Shown: positions 43,653 to 54,900 of the stretch, piece by piece | How the letters are laid out: each line of letters opens with the position of its first letter | Numbering within the stretch: position 1 is the stretch's first letter | Source: Camellia lanceoleosa | Lineage: Eukaryota; Streptophyta; Magnoliopsida; Ericales; Theaceae | Reading direction: 5' to 3' | Length of the DNA: 64,000 nt | Assembly (NCBI GenBank): GCA_025200525.1 | Contig: CM045762.1 | Span: 91,392,717-91,456,716, forward strand | Position numbers and translations under genes: made by a program | The notes under the pieces: model-generated | What the model saw: the letters and a program-made list of their open reading frames with translations, nothing else | The model's database searches: none | What the model was told of the DNA's origin: nothing

Positions 43653-45156
43653 TTCATTTCTATGAAAGAGGGTTCCTGTTTTGAAGCAAAGGCAGTTTGG
43701 AGATTAGCACAATTTTCAGAAAACAAGGCAAGTGCAAACAGAGACAGCCGAAAGCAAGCCAATGGATTTTTGGGAGGAAGCCAGCCGACCATGCATGTCT
43801 CCCTCGCCCGCGAGGCCTCTTTACTTGCTTTAATTAGTTAGTTGTAGCTAATTATTTGATTCGAGTATTGTACTTAATTAGTTTGTGCAACTAGTTAGTT
43901 ATTCAATTGTGTTGTAATAATTAATTAGCTAGAATAGTTAATTTGTTGTTTTGTAATAATTAGCTTAGCTTAGTGTAGCTTAGCTTATTTATTCGGACCC
44001 TCCTTTGAAAGGGCACAATGTTGTAATAAGTGTGCATGCGTGTGTGCATATCTTCCAACCCCACGTCTTTTTCCCTTTCATTTATCCGCTTTCGGTGGTT
44101 AGATTAGGGCATATTTTGATTAGCATGCCTTATGCTTGCATGTGTGCATCATTCATTTGTCATGCATGCATCGAGGCTCGGCGCATCATTCAAACTACAT
44201 TGTATTTCAATACCTATTTGAATACGTGTTTCAAAGCATGTTATCAATTATTGCATTCATATGCCATCTTAGATAGCCGAGCCTATTAATTATATTATTG
44301 CATGTGTTGCATTAGGCATTTTAGCATAGTTAGGATCATGCATGATTTCTAACTAGCTTTTGTTTTGGCTTGGAGTACACTGTAAGTCTTTATGCTTTAG
44401 CATACTTGCATAAGTGTGAGTGTTGCCATGATCACATGCTTGCCATGAGGCTACTTGCTTAATTGATTAACTGCATGAATGCTTGTGGATGAAGGCTTGA
44501 TTACTTGAATTGGAACAATTCATCGAATGTGAGTTTTAAGCCCACTTTGCGAAGTGGCAAATCATGTTTTAAAGCTCACTTGAGAGTGGCAAATCTGTGC
44601 TTTAGCCCACTTGAGGGTGGCATTTTCAAACCATTTTTGAAAACAAACATGAGTTGTTTTATTCCAATTCTTGCGATTTTAGTTTATACGTGTATGATGT
44701 GCGCATCACATAGTAAGTTAGCTAATAACCGGATAAGAACACACAAGGTTTATAAAACAACATATCATGTTTAGTAGAGGCCGATCTTTTGATCGGGCGA
44801 GCGGGGGTGCTCGTTTAAGGACCTTCCCCTCTCATACCCAAGTTCTCGAGCCAAGGCAACTTTGGTGATGACAGATACGTGGCCTTTGGCACGAGTCAGG
44901 GTTTCTTAAATTTTCCAAAAATAAAATATTTAGGTGGCAACTCTATAATCTGGCAAAACAGTCCAGTTTTGGCATTATTTGATTCAAAATTGATTTTTGA
45001 AAATGATTGGCCGGATTGGACTCTTTGGTGTTTATTAGTCTCACATTGCACTTTGTGAGATTAGATTCAGAACTGTGACAGGAGTCCGAACTGTAGGAGA
45101 CCAATTCGCTCCTCTCCGAAAGGGGGGCGCACGAAGAAAGTCGAGTCTACAGTTTC

Positions 45157-45175
45157 TGGCGACTCTGCTGAGGAT
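45157..45175 (+). other. Primer binding site of Tat2 (tRNA-Arg type)
   Basis: TGGCGACTCTGCTGAGGAT begins five bases after the LTR end. It is complementary, apart from two or so positions, to the 3' end of plant tRNA-Arg(ACG) as I remember it. It is the best preserved of the three Tat primer sites here. Confidence 0.8.
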
Positions 45176-46162
45176 TTAGAGAACTTGACTCGAACTCATG
45201 ATATGTTGTTTTATCTACACTTATGTGTTTCTTTGCATTTGCATTGGTGCGCCTAAGTCACAGCGTTTGCCATCTGCTATTCCTGAATGGTTTGTCGGAG
45301 GCTTGCTTGGAAAAGCATGCCATAAGGCTGATAGATTGCGGGCTCTGTCACTATGGGAACAGAAACCTTGGATTTGGACTACCGCTGTACTGTTTGATCC
45401 TCCTTTCACTTCTCAGTGTTAGGAGTGAGAGGTATATTAGGTGGTCTTGCTGAGGCACCCTTTTCGACCAGTTGACCTAGTTGCATATCGGAAGCCATAG
45501 AGACTATTCCAAACTAGGACAGGTTGCTCACCTGAATGCAGGATTGTTTAAAACCGCATGTGTACGTAGTGAACCCCTAGCTCATGACGAAATTAGGACA
45601 GGGAAACCTTACCCCACCATAAGGTTGTTTTGGCTCTCACTTGCTTGCTATGTGCTGTTAGAGTGTGTCTCTGCAGAAATGTATGTATTAGTTGCAAGTC
45701 TGGGTATCAGTTTGAGGGTATTAGTTTTCAGGCAGAATGTTTGGGGGCAGAATCAGTGTTTGAGTACAGATTGTCCAGCTTATGATTTTTAACTGTGTGT
45801 TGTCCTTATCTAAGCTGAGATGCTATCCATTTTCTGATTGTTGTTTCCCTTTTTTTGCTTTATTTTTCTTTTTTGCTAGGTAGTGTTTCACAATTGCTTC
45901 CGACGAGGCAGATACCCCCCGAGCACTCTGGACCAGAGGTAGAAGGCTTTACAGATCTGAGGATCTTATTAGAGGACAACTAGTGTTTGCTTCATTACCT
46001 CTAGTTATAAGATGGAGGGCAGTCAGGCATAGAGTACCAGTACAGCAGTCGCTAGTTCAGCGGTCACTATCTACCTCACCTATGCGCAGTTGGGATTAGT
46101 TTTCTATTTCTACCTCAAAAAGGGAGTATACACTTGTTCAGACAGAGCATTACCCCATAAAC
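45176..46162 (+). other. Tat2 leader
   Basis: A non-coding leader conserved with Tat1 and Tat3. Short open frames (for example 45198-45422 and 45481-45792) are not kept in the other copies. It includes the acceptor-like site at 45848-45879. Confidence 0.6.
45848..45880 (+). other. Candidate 3' splice site upstream of Tat2 gag
   Basis: A nearly pure T/C run of about 25 bases ends in TTTTTTGCTAG|GTAGTG, with the AG at 45878-45879. Gag begins about 280 bases downstream. The same motif is present at the equivalent place in Tat1 and Tat3. Confidence 0.5.
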
Positions 46163-46797
46163 AGTATAGAGGAAATGGTGTGTCAACTCCAGTAGACCAT
46201 GGAGGCCATGCAGCGGGATGCTGCTCGTCAAGCGGAAGTTGTCGCTTGTCAAATAGAGGTTGTAGCCCAGTAGGCAGAACTAATTGCTAAGCTTCAATAG
46301 CAGCAGCAACCACAACAAGCCGGAGCTTCTGCTTTGCACCCACCCCCACCTAGGGTTCCAACACCCAGGGATACAGCCAATGTCTAGGAGAATACGGACA
46401 CTCCAGTAGGGCCAGTCCCACCACAGACTTCTAAAGCACTGGCCTATCCGATTGACACACCATTCGAGCTTGAGGTTGATTCTGCTACTTTGAAAGTAAG
46501 CGAGCTTGAAAAGCTGTTCAAACGAGCTCAAGGAGTCAACTTGATCCCAGATATAGAGGATGGCTACACAGATTCGGTGGTGACATTGCCAGATAGATTC
46601 AAAATGCCTCACATAGACCACTTCGATGACTCGAGCTATCCTATGGTTCACTTGAGGCTATTTTCAGATATTCTGCGGTCGATGGGCTTGACTAGGTTAT
46701 AGAAGCTATCCCTCTTTGGTCGGACCCTGTCGGGTATTGCGGTTATCTGGTACGCTAAACTAGAGGATTCCGTGAAAAGGAGTTGGGAAAAGATGGC
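46163..46797 (+). pseudogene. gag: gag of Tat2, N-terminal half, cut by Tat4
   Basis: The frame begins at 46163, where relatives have MSMEDM; here both ATG codons read ATA (INSIEEM). It continues TMEAMQRDAARQAEVV and FELEVDSATLKVSELEKLFK. The next readable blocks are RAQGVNLIPDIEDGYTD, LPDRFKMPHIDHFDDS and KLSLFGRTLSGIAVIWYAKL, and the frame ends at SWEKMA. Stops lie in QQTMEAM, AQQAEL and LQQQQQ (each CAG to TAG), and before KLSLFG. The remainder would lie beyond the nested Tat4 and Tat3 insertions. Confidence 0.85.
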
Positions 46798-49796
46798 TGT
46801 AACAGCGTCCACGAGGGACCTCGATGCTACAGTTCGGACTCCCATTTTTGTTTGTTGCGGTTCTTAATCTGAACCAAAGAGTCCAACTCTGGCAAATTTA
46901 TTGAGAAAACAGATTTTTGAAAAGAAGTGCCAAACATGGACTGTTTTGCCAGATACAGAGTCGCCACGTAAATATTTTTTAAAATGGGAAATTTAGGAAA
47001 CCCTGACTCAGTGCCAAAGGCCATGTGTCCATCATCACCAAAGTTGTGTTGGCTCCGGAGCTTAGGTACGATCGGGGAAGGTCAGCTATGAGCACCCCCT
47101 TTCGCTCGGTCCGAAGACCGGCCTCTACTAACCGTGATATCCGATTTTGAAAACGTTATGCGTTCTTATTCCGGTTATTAGCCTAGAATCACTATGTTAT
47201 GCGCACAGCAAACAAGTATAGACTAGATTGCCTAATTTGGAAACAAGCATTGCATATCCGTTCGTTTTGAAAGCGTTTCGGAATTTGCTACTCGCAAATA
47301 GGCTAAAACACGGATTTCAACGAGTTTTTCCAACTCAAGCAATCCAACCTCCACCTACAGGCATTCAAACAGTTTATCTCATATAAGCATTTAGCCACAT
47401 GGTAATCATACTGTTATGTTAACATTCACACGCATGCGATATGCTAAAACATAAATACTTACCTAGTACTCCGAGCCAAAACAAAAGCTAGTTAGTAATC
47501 AATGCGTGATCCTAGCTCATGTTAAGATGGCTAATGCAACACAGGCAAGATGCAACTAGAATAGGCTCGGCTAATCTAAGATGGCATATGAGATGCTACA
47601 AATAACATGTATTCAACTCGGATTTGAAATACAGTGCAGTTAGCATGATGCGCCGAGCCCGGTGCATGTATGACAAATGTATGAATGCACGCATGCATAA
47701 CATAAGGTATGCTAATTTAAATATGCCCTAAACTAACCATCAAAGCAGGTAAGTAAAAGGGAAGAAAGACGTGGGGTTGGAAGACATACACACCACTCAC
47801 ACACGCTTATTACAGAATTGCCCTCGCCCGGAGGGACCAAAATAATAATACAAATTAATTAACTACGCAAGCTAATTAAATATTACAAATTGCCTAATTA
47901 ATTAACAAATTAAACATGCTAAGAAAAACAGTAAACCGCCTCGGGGCGAGGGCTCAATGCACGCGCGCTCGGATTCCACTCGAAATTGCACTGCCATGCC
48001 TAGCCTGTCTCTGTTTTCCTTGCTTTGCTCCTCTGAAAACTGCCAAAGTCTCAGGAATGCCTCTCAGGATACTGTGGGATTCCACCGGCTAAGTAGAATG
48101 ACCACCGGCAGTGAATTTGTGGTCGCCGGCACAAAATGAATCCACCGGCCATCGATTGACTGCCGGTCGGCACTAAATACTGCCGGCCGGCAATGAGTTC
48201 CTGCAGAACCTGCAACTCACAGCAGCAGAGGGCAGAATCTTGCATGGCAATACAATTCAAGCTATTTATGCACCAATCACACTCCCTATCATGTTAGTGA
48301 CTCAAGGGAGGATGTGCCTCAATTCTCAGGCCACCAATCACGCATTTCCATGCATGATGGCCTAAAGAATCAAGTTGTGCACTTTCATGTCAAATGCATG
48401 CAAACCATATAATCACACAAGGAAGCCTAACCTCTATCACACTCACTTCAAGAGGCCAAGCATGCGCAATGCAATGCAATCTTAGACATGTTGGCTAGCA
48501 TGCAATATGAACAATGCAAGGCACTTATACAAACATACAAGCAAGCATGTAAGGCAAGCATGTAAACCAAATACAAGAGGGACTTAAACATGAATTAGGC
48601 AACTCCAAATAGGCCCAAAATCAGTAGCCAAAACCAAGGAAGTGAAGGCCAAAATGCACACACACATGCAAGCACTCATGGTCCAATACTTTAAGCATGA
48701 TGGGGCAACTTTTAAACACATTTAAAAGGGCACAAATATGAACAATTAGCATGCAAGTTAAGCTCTGAAATCATGTTAGAAGAGGTGCCAAACCAACTCA
48801 AACAAGACAAACAAAAAGCATGCAAATGGCCCAAGTATTTGAGGCAAGCCAAGAGGCATTGAACTACACTTGACAAGACTTAACATGGCAAGACTTAAGC
48901 AACTAAAATCAGAGTTTTAGCACACAAAATCCAGCCCAAAGGACTACCTAGATGGCATCTAAGTGGCTCAAATTGAAAGGCATGCACAATGGTCAAAACA
49001 TAGGGCATACAACACATGCTCTCAAAGCAACAAAGAGGCAACTAAGGCAAGCATATGAGCATGCCAAAGGGACTGAAATTACATGTTCGGTGGTTCCAAA
49101 CCACCAAAATGATGCAATCAACACATGCTACACATTCACATACTTGAGGCATACAAGCCCGACAAGCCACAAATGCAAAGGAGCTATACTAAGCATACCA
49201 AAATTGATCCAAGCAACTATGGACAGACCTAAAGCATGGCAAAATAAGCACAAAACATTCACAAGGCTAAGCCTAAAACATGCTCGAACAAAGGCTAACA
49301 ACCTAAGGCATATTAAGGCAATTACAAGGCATTACATGGTAGGTATGCCAAGCATGCATGGTGTACCAAAACCAACACACAACATGATTATATTATGGCA
49401 TAACAAGCATGAAATGCAGCCTAGACATGATCAACACACACTCTAACATAGGTTCCCTCAAGAGGCCAAAAATGGTCCCTTTCAAGGACAACAAGGAGAG
49501 GGGGTGACCCTCCCCTTTTAAAGACTTAAAGGCACCATATTCACCACTAAAATCCCTTAAGATCTCAGTGGTGAAGAGGCCCAAACACCAAAGTCTCGAA
49601 ATTTGCACAAAATAGCCCAAAATGAGGCCTTTCAAGGCCTAAGGGTGGTCAAACACACCCAAACCACAAAACACTCTTAACAAACAATCAAGAGGGCCTA
49701 AAAACAGAACTTTTTTTTATCTTATACACTAAACACAAAAACAGCTCTAAGATAGGTAGAAATAGGATGCAAAAAAGGGGTAAAAAGGACTAGTTT

Positions 49797-49806
49797 CTTA
49801 CCCTTG
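49797..49806 (-). other. Candidate 5' splice site in the Tat4 LTR
   Basis: The minus strand reads CAACAAGG|GTAAGAAAC, with the intron starting at 49801, about 250 nt downstream of the expected transcript start. Confidence 0.42.
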
Positions 49807-50076
49807 TTGACCTTCTTCACAAAGGGAGGACCAGCTGCCTCCTGGAGCTTAAACCAGCCCCAAAAACTCTGAAAATAGTCCCTTAGAACCTCAATAGCCA
49901 AGGAAAGGTGTAATGGTAGGTGTTTGTATGCAATACTATGAACAAATGCACCTAGAACACTCAAAAGAGGAATAGATAGAGATAGAATGTATATGAGTTC
50001 TAACCCTAGAACCAGAGCTTCTAGCAATGTTTTCCTGTCTAAAATGTCTAACCCTAATGCCAAGAGAAGACTCTCT

Positions 50077-50086
50077 CCTATATAGG
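50077..50086 (-). promoter_or_regulatory. TATA box of Tat4
   Basis: CCTATATAGG on the minus strand, at the position equivalent to the Tat1 and Tat2 boxes. Confidence 0.65.
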
Positions 50087-50135
50087 CAACAAACTTGTAA
50101 AGCTTATACAACAAGCTTACAAGGAGAGCATCCCT

Positions 50136-50151
50136 CCATACACGTGTATGG
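50136..50151. promoter_or_regulatory. Perfect 16 bp G-box palindrome (Tat4)
   Basis: CCATACACGTGTATGG is fully self-complementary, with a CACGTG core known as the plant G-box (bZIP and bHLH proteins). It lies about 50 bases upstream of the TATA box. Tat2 has one mismatch at the same place. Confidence 0.6.
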
Positions 50152-50442
50152 AGGGGAACAAAATGCCAAACAGCTGTCCTAAAATATCTGAAAAAGCAGA
50201 TGAACAGAAGTCAGCTGCTCAAAATTGTCATTTTGACAAAATTGAGTGCCGACCGGCAACAAAGAGTGCCGGCCAGCAATATATATTGCCGGTGGCAACA
50301 AAAACCAGCCGGTGGCCTCTAGCTAGTGCCGGTGGTGTGTGGGGATGCCTCACAAGGCATTCCCTACCCCTCCAAGGCAAAACACAAGTGTTTGGTGCAA
50401 AACCAGACACAAAACAGTCGAGTTCGGAGATCCTGAGGCAAG

Positions 50443-50447
50443 GCGCG
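50443..50447. repeat. Presumed target-site duplication GCGCG (left) of Tat3
   Basis: Five bases before the Tat3 LTR, within the Tat4 LTR. The right copy is outside the window and cannot be compared. Confidence 0.45.
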
Positions 50448-53400
50448 TGTAGACGTCCCCGAACGCATCCTGGGCGAGGATGCGACTCCCCCCCGTTCTA
50501 GTTCGATATTGGGTCTACTACAGTTCAAGGACTCAAATGTCACGGTTCTTAATCTTGAACCAAAGAGTCCAAATCCGGCAAATCAATTTGGAAAACAGAT
50601 TTTTGAAAGAAGTGCCAAACATGGACTGCTTTGCCAGATACAGAGTCGCCACCTAAATGTTTTTTATGGAAAATTTAGGAAACCCTGACTCGGTGCCAAA
50701 GGCCACGTGTCCGTCATCACCAAAGTTGCCTCGGCTCGGGAACTTGGGTACGATTGGGGAAGGTCACTTCGTGAGCACTTCGCTTGCCGGACAAAGACCG
50801 GCCTCTACTAACCATGATATCTGATTTTGAAAACATTGTGCGTTCTTATTCCGGTTATTAGCCTAGGTTACTATGTGATGCTCGCAGTAAATAAGTATAG
50901 ACTGAGTCGCCTGAGTTAGAACTAAACATTTCATGTTTGTTTTCTTGAAAATGGTTTGATGGTGCTACCCGCAGGTAGGCTAAGACGTGGATTTGCCACC
51001 CTCGGGTGGGCTTAGAAAAATATGATTTTGCCACTATCTAGTGGGCTTAAAACAAACATTGGATGAATTGTTCCACTTCAAGTAACTCAACCTCCACCCA
51101 CAGGCATTCAAGGAAGTTATATCACATAAGCATTTAGCCTCATGGTAAGCATGCTATTCATGGCAGTCACTCACACGCATGCAAGGATGCTAAAGCATAA
51201 AACTCACCGAGTACTCCAAGCCAAAACAGAAGCTCATTAGAAATCCATGCATGATCCTAAGTATACAGAAAATGCCTAATGCAACACATGCAAAAATGCA
51301 AACTATAGCAGGCTCGGCTATTCTAAACATGGCATATGAGATGCAACAGCTATCAAGTACTCAACTTGTAATTGAAATACAAATGCAGTTTGTATGATGC
51401 GCCGAGCCCGGTGCGTGCAAAACAGATGAATGATGCAAACATGTCATTACATCAGATGCTAATTAAAATATGCCCTATATCTAACCATCGTAAGCAGGTA
51501 AATAAAAGGGAAGAAAGATGTGGGGTTGGAAGACATACATCACACTCACCCACACTTATTACAATTTTGCCCTCGCGCAGAGGGTCCGAATAAATAATAA
51601 TACAGTCCCAAATGAAAGAATAATACAGTCCGAATAAGACAGTCCAAATAATATACAAATCCCTAATTAATTAACAAATTAACTAAGGAAAAAATCAGAA
51701 TCGCATGCAAGCCGGCCGCTTTGATTCTCGATGAATGCCGCATGTTTGGGTCTGCTTATGCTGAAATCCACCGATGCCCCAATTAGCCTCTGTTTACACC
51801 TTTTCTTGAAATGCGTGCCAAGTCCCGAAAATTTGCTGATTCTTGATTTTGCTGCAACAGAGAGTAGGAAAGGGGCATAGCAATGTATTTCACAAATATA
51901 TGCATGCCTCGATCCTCGTGCCACCAATCATGCATATCGATGCATGATGGCCGAGGAGCCGAATTGCACAACTTAATATAGGATGAATGCATATGAATGC
52001 TACAACAAAACCTAACTCCATCACGGATAATCCGGAGCGTCGGTGACTTGGGAATTGAGACACATTCCGTTACTCGGAGTACGAAACGCGCCTCGTTTCT
52101 CGTGCCCGGAGTAACTCCTATCCCGAACACGATGCGATAGGCATGACATGCATGAAATGCGACTAATATGCAATCCTAACATACACAATGTTATGGAATG
52201 GCATACACGCTACACGAGGTGATACACAACTAGGCATACACAATGCTATTGGTGAAATGGCATACGCAATGCAATAATGGGCTTACACCAACATGAGAGA
52301 GCCTCAGCCACACTCACATAGGAGGCCATCAGATAAAAACAAGACACCTCGAAATGCGTGCACGCGTGCACGCAAACCGAGAACAGACCCTCAGGCACCG
52401 AAATGCCACTCTAATGAGACATGGCAAAGACATGGAATATGATATGAAAACATGCAAAAATTAGTGACAAAATGAGGGGCAAAACAGCCCCGAAACGAGG
52501 CGAAATGAAACCCGATGCAAGGAACGAGTCCCGAAACATGGAATTAAGCACATGAAATAGCCTATAGCTATGCAATGCATGCATAATTTGAATGTGAAGT
52601 GTAAAATTAGAAGAAAGGCAGCCCCAAAACTAGCATTTTTACAGTATAAATCATGGCCAAACAGCAAGCAAAAGTAGGGCTAAAATGGCATACAAAAATG
52701 GTTCCGCAAGAGGGGTGATGAAGCAACTCACAGCTGCTGGCCCCAAATAGGAAGGGTACCTTCTACAACATTAAAGAGGGGCCAAAAATATGATGTTTTA
52801 CAGTTTATTAAAACCCCAAAAAATAGATACAAGTATGGCCAAATTAACATGCAAGAAATGGGCCAACAAAGGGGCAAAGAAGCAAGTGGTGCACGCTGGC
52901 CCCAAACAGGTTAGGTCCCCTAAACAATGTTTAAGAGGGGCCCAAAATATGTCTGTTTACAGCTTATGATCAGACCCAAAACAGAACACAAGCATGCTCA
53001 AGTATGATGCAAGATGAGGCCACCAAGAGGACTATAACATGAAGTATACCAAGGATGCTTCAAACAGCCCTATACCCTTAATAAAACATGACAAGGGGGT
53101 CAAAACAGGGCTACTTTCAGTTCTGATCATGGCCGAAAAACAGAAGCAAGATAAGCTAACAAATCATGCAAAAATGGGGAGCAAAGAGGGGTACAATGGC
53201 AAGTGATACATGGAGGTCCCAAACAGTGGTGAGCCCTTCTTAAATGTTGAAGAAGGGCTCAAAATAAGCTACTTCATACTTTATGATAGAGCTCAAAATA
53301 GATTATATATAGGCCAAAAATATCATGCAAAAATATGGCATCCAAGAGGGGTAATGAAGAAAGTGCAACAAGGAGGTCCCAAAAAGTGAGGGACCCTTAA

Positions 53401-53518
53401 TGAAAGGTGAATAAGAGCTCAAAAAAATACTACTTTCAGTTTTGGTTGGAGCTCAAAACAGCAAGAAAAATGGCTAAAAAGAATGATACAAAAATGAGCC
53501 AAAAAGAGGGAAATGGTA

Positions 53519-53528
53519 ACTCACCCTT
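53519..53528 (-). other. Candidate 5' splice site in the Tat3 LTR (3' copy)
   Basis: CTACAAGG|GTGAGTTACC on the minus strand, about 200 nt after the expected transcript start. The functional copy would be in the 5' LTR, beyond the window end. Confidence 0.42.
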
Positions 53529-53754
53529 GTAGACCAATCTTTAGCAACTTCTTGGACCAAATTTGCTGCCTCTTAGTCTCTGAGAAGACCTCCAAGCTGC
53601 TGGAAATGGAAGTGGTGGTGTGGTGCTAGGTGATGGTGTGTAAAAATGGTTAAGAACTTAAGGGGTTTTGAGGTTTAGGGTAGAGAGAGAGAGAAATTTA
53701 ATGTGAGAGGCTTATACAAAAATCTCTAACCCTTCAACACGCACTGGGTGTCAG

Positions 53755-53764
53755 TATTTATAGG
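53755..53764 (-). promoter_or_regulatory. TATA box of Tat3 (3' LTR copy)
   Basis: CCTATAAATA on the minus strand, at the position equivalent to the other Tat LTRs. Confidence 0.65.
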
Positions 53765-54608
53765 CAAAAGAGGCTGGAAAAGAGGGGGGAAAAAAAGGGA
53801 GGGAAATATTTCAAGTTTCCCTCCAAAAATTGGCCTAAAGTGAGACAAAGAGGCAAGTGATAGCTGCAGTTCTCAAACCGAAGAGAGCTCTTCAACAAAG
53901 TTGAGGAAAGGCTCAAAAAAAGATACTTTGTAGTTTACGACCAAGTCCAACACAGCCCACAAGTACGCCTAAAATACCGTGCAAAATAGGCCTAAAAAGA
54001 GGTAAAGAGGCAAGTGACAGATGAAGATCTCAAACAATAAAAGGTCCTCAATCAAACATGAAAATGACCTCAAAATATGACTATCTCAAGTTCGGGTCGG
54101 AGTCCAAAAATGCAAAATGAAGGTTCGGGAGCCGAAACACGTAGTTTGGGCCCCCGAAAGTGGGCTGTTAGGCACCGGGAGTGGTGCTCAACCACGAAGT
54201 TGGTCTCTCGGACCACAGTGTCCCTCGAAGGGGAGTAAATAAGATGCATTCCAAAAACTGGGGTAAACGGAGATGGTTAGGCAGTCCCGAACCGAGGCGC
54301 ACGGCCTGACGGCTCCGAAAACCGAGAACCGGGCTCCGAAATGGGCAAAATGGCCTACGGCCACGAAACGTAGCCTCCGGTCACTGAGAGATGATCTACT
54401 AGACCTCTCCCTCCCCTCAGGGAAAAGAAATAGAGAAAATCGAGCCCGATTCGCAAACCGAGACAAAGCACAGAACAGCTTGGAAGTCCGGAGGCAAGGC
54501 TTACGGCCGAGACTCTGAAACCTCTGGACGAGCACAATATGCAACATCACCGAGCGCTCAATCGACGACGTCTGAGTCTTAAGGTCGGTCAAAAATGGGG
54601 TGTCTACA

Positions 54609-54623
54609 GTTGCCCCTCTTTGA
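54609..54623 (-). other. Polypurine tract of Tat3
   Basis: AAAGAGGGGCAAC on the minus strand directly before the 3' LTR, identical to Tat1. Confidence 0.82.
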
Positions 54624-54900
54624 CAGAACTCGAAAGTCATAAGAATGACGGAGTGAATGTCAAAGCCCAGAGACGACCCATTTTTGACAAGGCCGAAGAC
54701 TTAGACAAAGCAGACAAGATAGACAAAGATGTGCCCGCAGGCATGGGCAAAATGCAACTGACAATGCAAGAAGCCGAACATAACTTATCATCATGCAAAG
54801 AAACATGGGGACGTATCCCGGTGTTTCGGAAAGGTATAAGCATTGGAACGTATTCCTGATGCTCTTAACCAAAGATGGAGAAACATAGGGACGTATCCTG

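Larger units (their letters stand above)
41274..45151 (+). repeat. 5' LTR of Tat2
   Basis: 3878 bp, TGTAGACACCCC to GAGTCTACA. It is co-linear with the inverse of the Tat1 LTR but about 1.4 kb longer. The extra part includes a second GGCC-rich cluster at 43588-43652. It ends with the U5 hairpin cgctcc/ggggcg at 45107-45129. Confidence 0.88.
41274..46797 (+). mobile_element. Tat2: Tat/Ogre-like element, 5' part (rest beyond Tat4/Tat3)
   Basis: It shows a 5' LTR, a tRNA-Arg-type primer site, a leader and the N-terminal half of gag, where the Tat4 LTR is inserted. Whether it carries pol cannot be seen. It is a candidate autonomous relative of the gag-only Tat1 and Tat3, but this is inference. 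Confidence 0.8.
46798..50447 (-). repeat. LTR of Tat4, interrupted by Tat3
   Basis: Starts TGTAACAGCGTCC inside the Tat2 gag (preceding bases atggc). It is co-linear with the inverse of the Tat2 LTR over at least 3650 bp and is cut at 50447, about 110 bp before its expected end. The missing end should follow Tat3 outside the window. It may be a solo LTR or the 3' LTR of a full minus-strand element. Features: second cluster 48075-48192, donor-like site near 49802, TATA 50077-50086, G-box palindrome 50136-50151, promoter cluster 50248-50332. Confidence 0.8.
52560..54130 (-). repeat. 158 bp tandem repeats within the Tat3 LTR
   Basis: A cagtttatgatcagRgcYcaaaacag-like landmark recurs at about 52636, 52797, 52955, 53114, 53270 and 53432. 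After the promoter region it recurs again at about 53924 and 54080. Units are diverged from each other. The period of 156-162 bp is close to nucleosome spacing. Confidence 0.7.
50448..54608 (-). repeat. 3' LTR of Tat3
   Basis: 4161 bp, TGTAGACGTCCCC to GGTGTCTACA. The U5 hairpin cgcatcc/ggatgcg lies at 50464-50484. It is longer than the Tat1 LTR because of about eight 158 bp units. TATA box CCTATAAATA (minus) is at 53755-53764 and the donor-like CAAGG|GTGAGTT starts at 53524. There is no GGCCGGCC cluster upstream of the TATA box. Confidence 0.9.

Noticed and set aside
45157..45175. A tRNA gene at the Tat2 leader
   Set aside because: Only the 19 bases complementary to the tRNA 3' end are present, as expected for a primer site. 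There is no cloverleaf.
48952..49446. 164-residue plus-strand open frame
   Set aside because: It lies antisense inside the Tat4 LTR, where the equivalent regions of the Tat1, Tat2 and Tat3 LTRs have no matching frame.
49393..50114. Hydrophobic open frames that could look like membrane proteins
   Set aside because: They fall in the R/U5 part of the Tat4 LTR on the sense strand and are not kept in the Tat1 or Tat2 LTRs.
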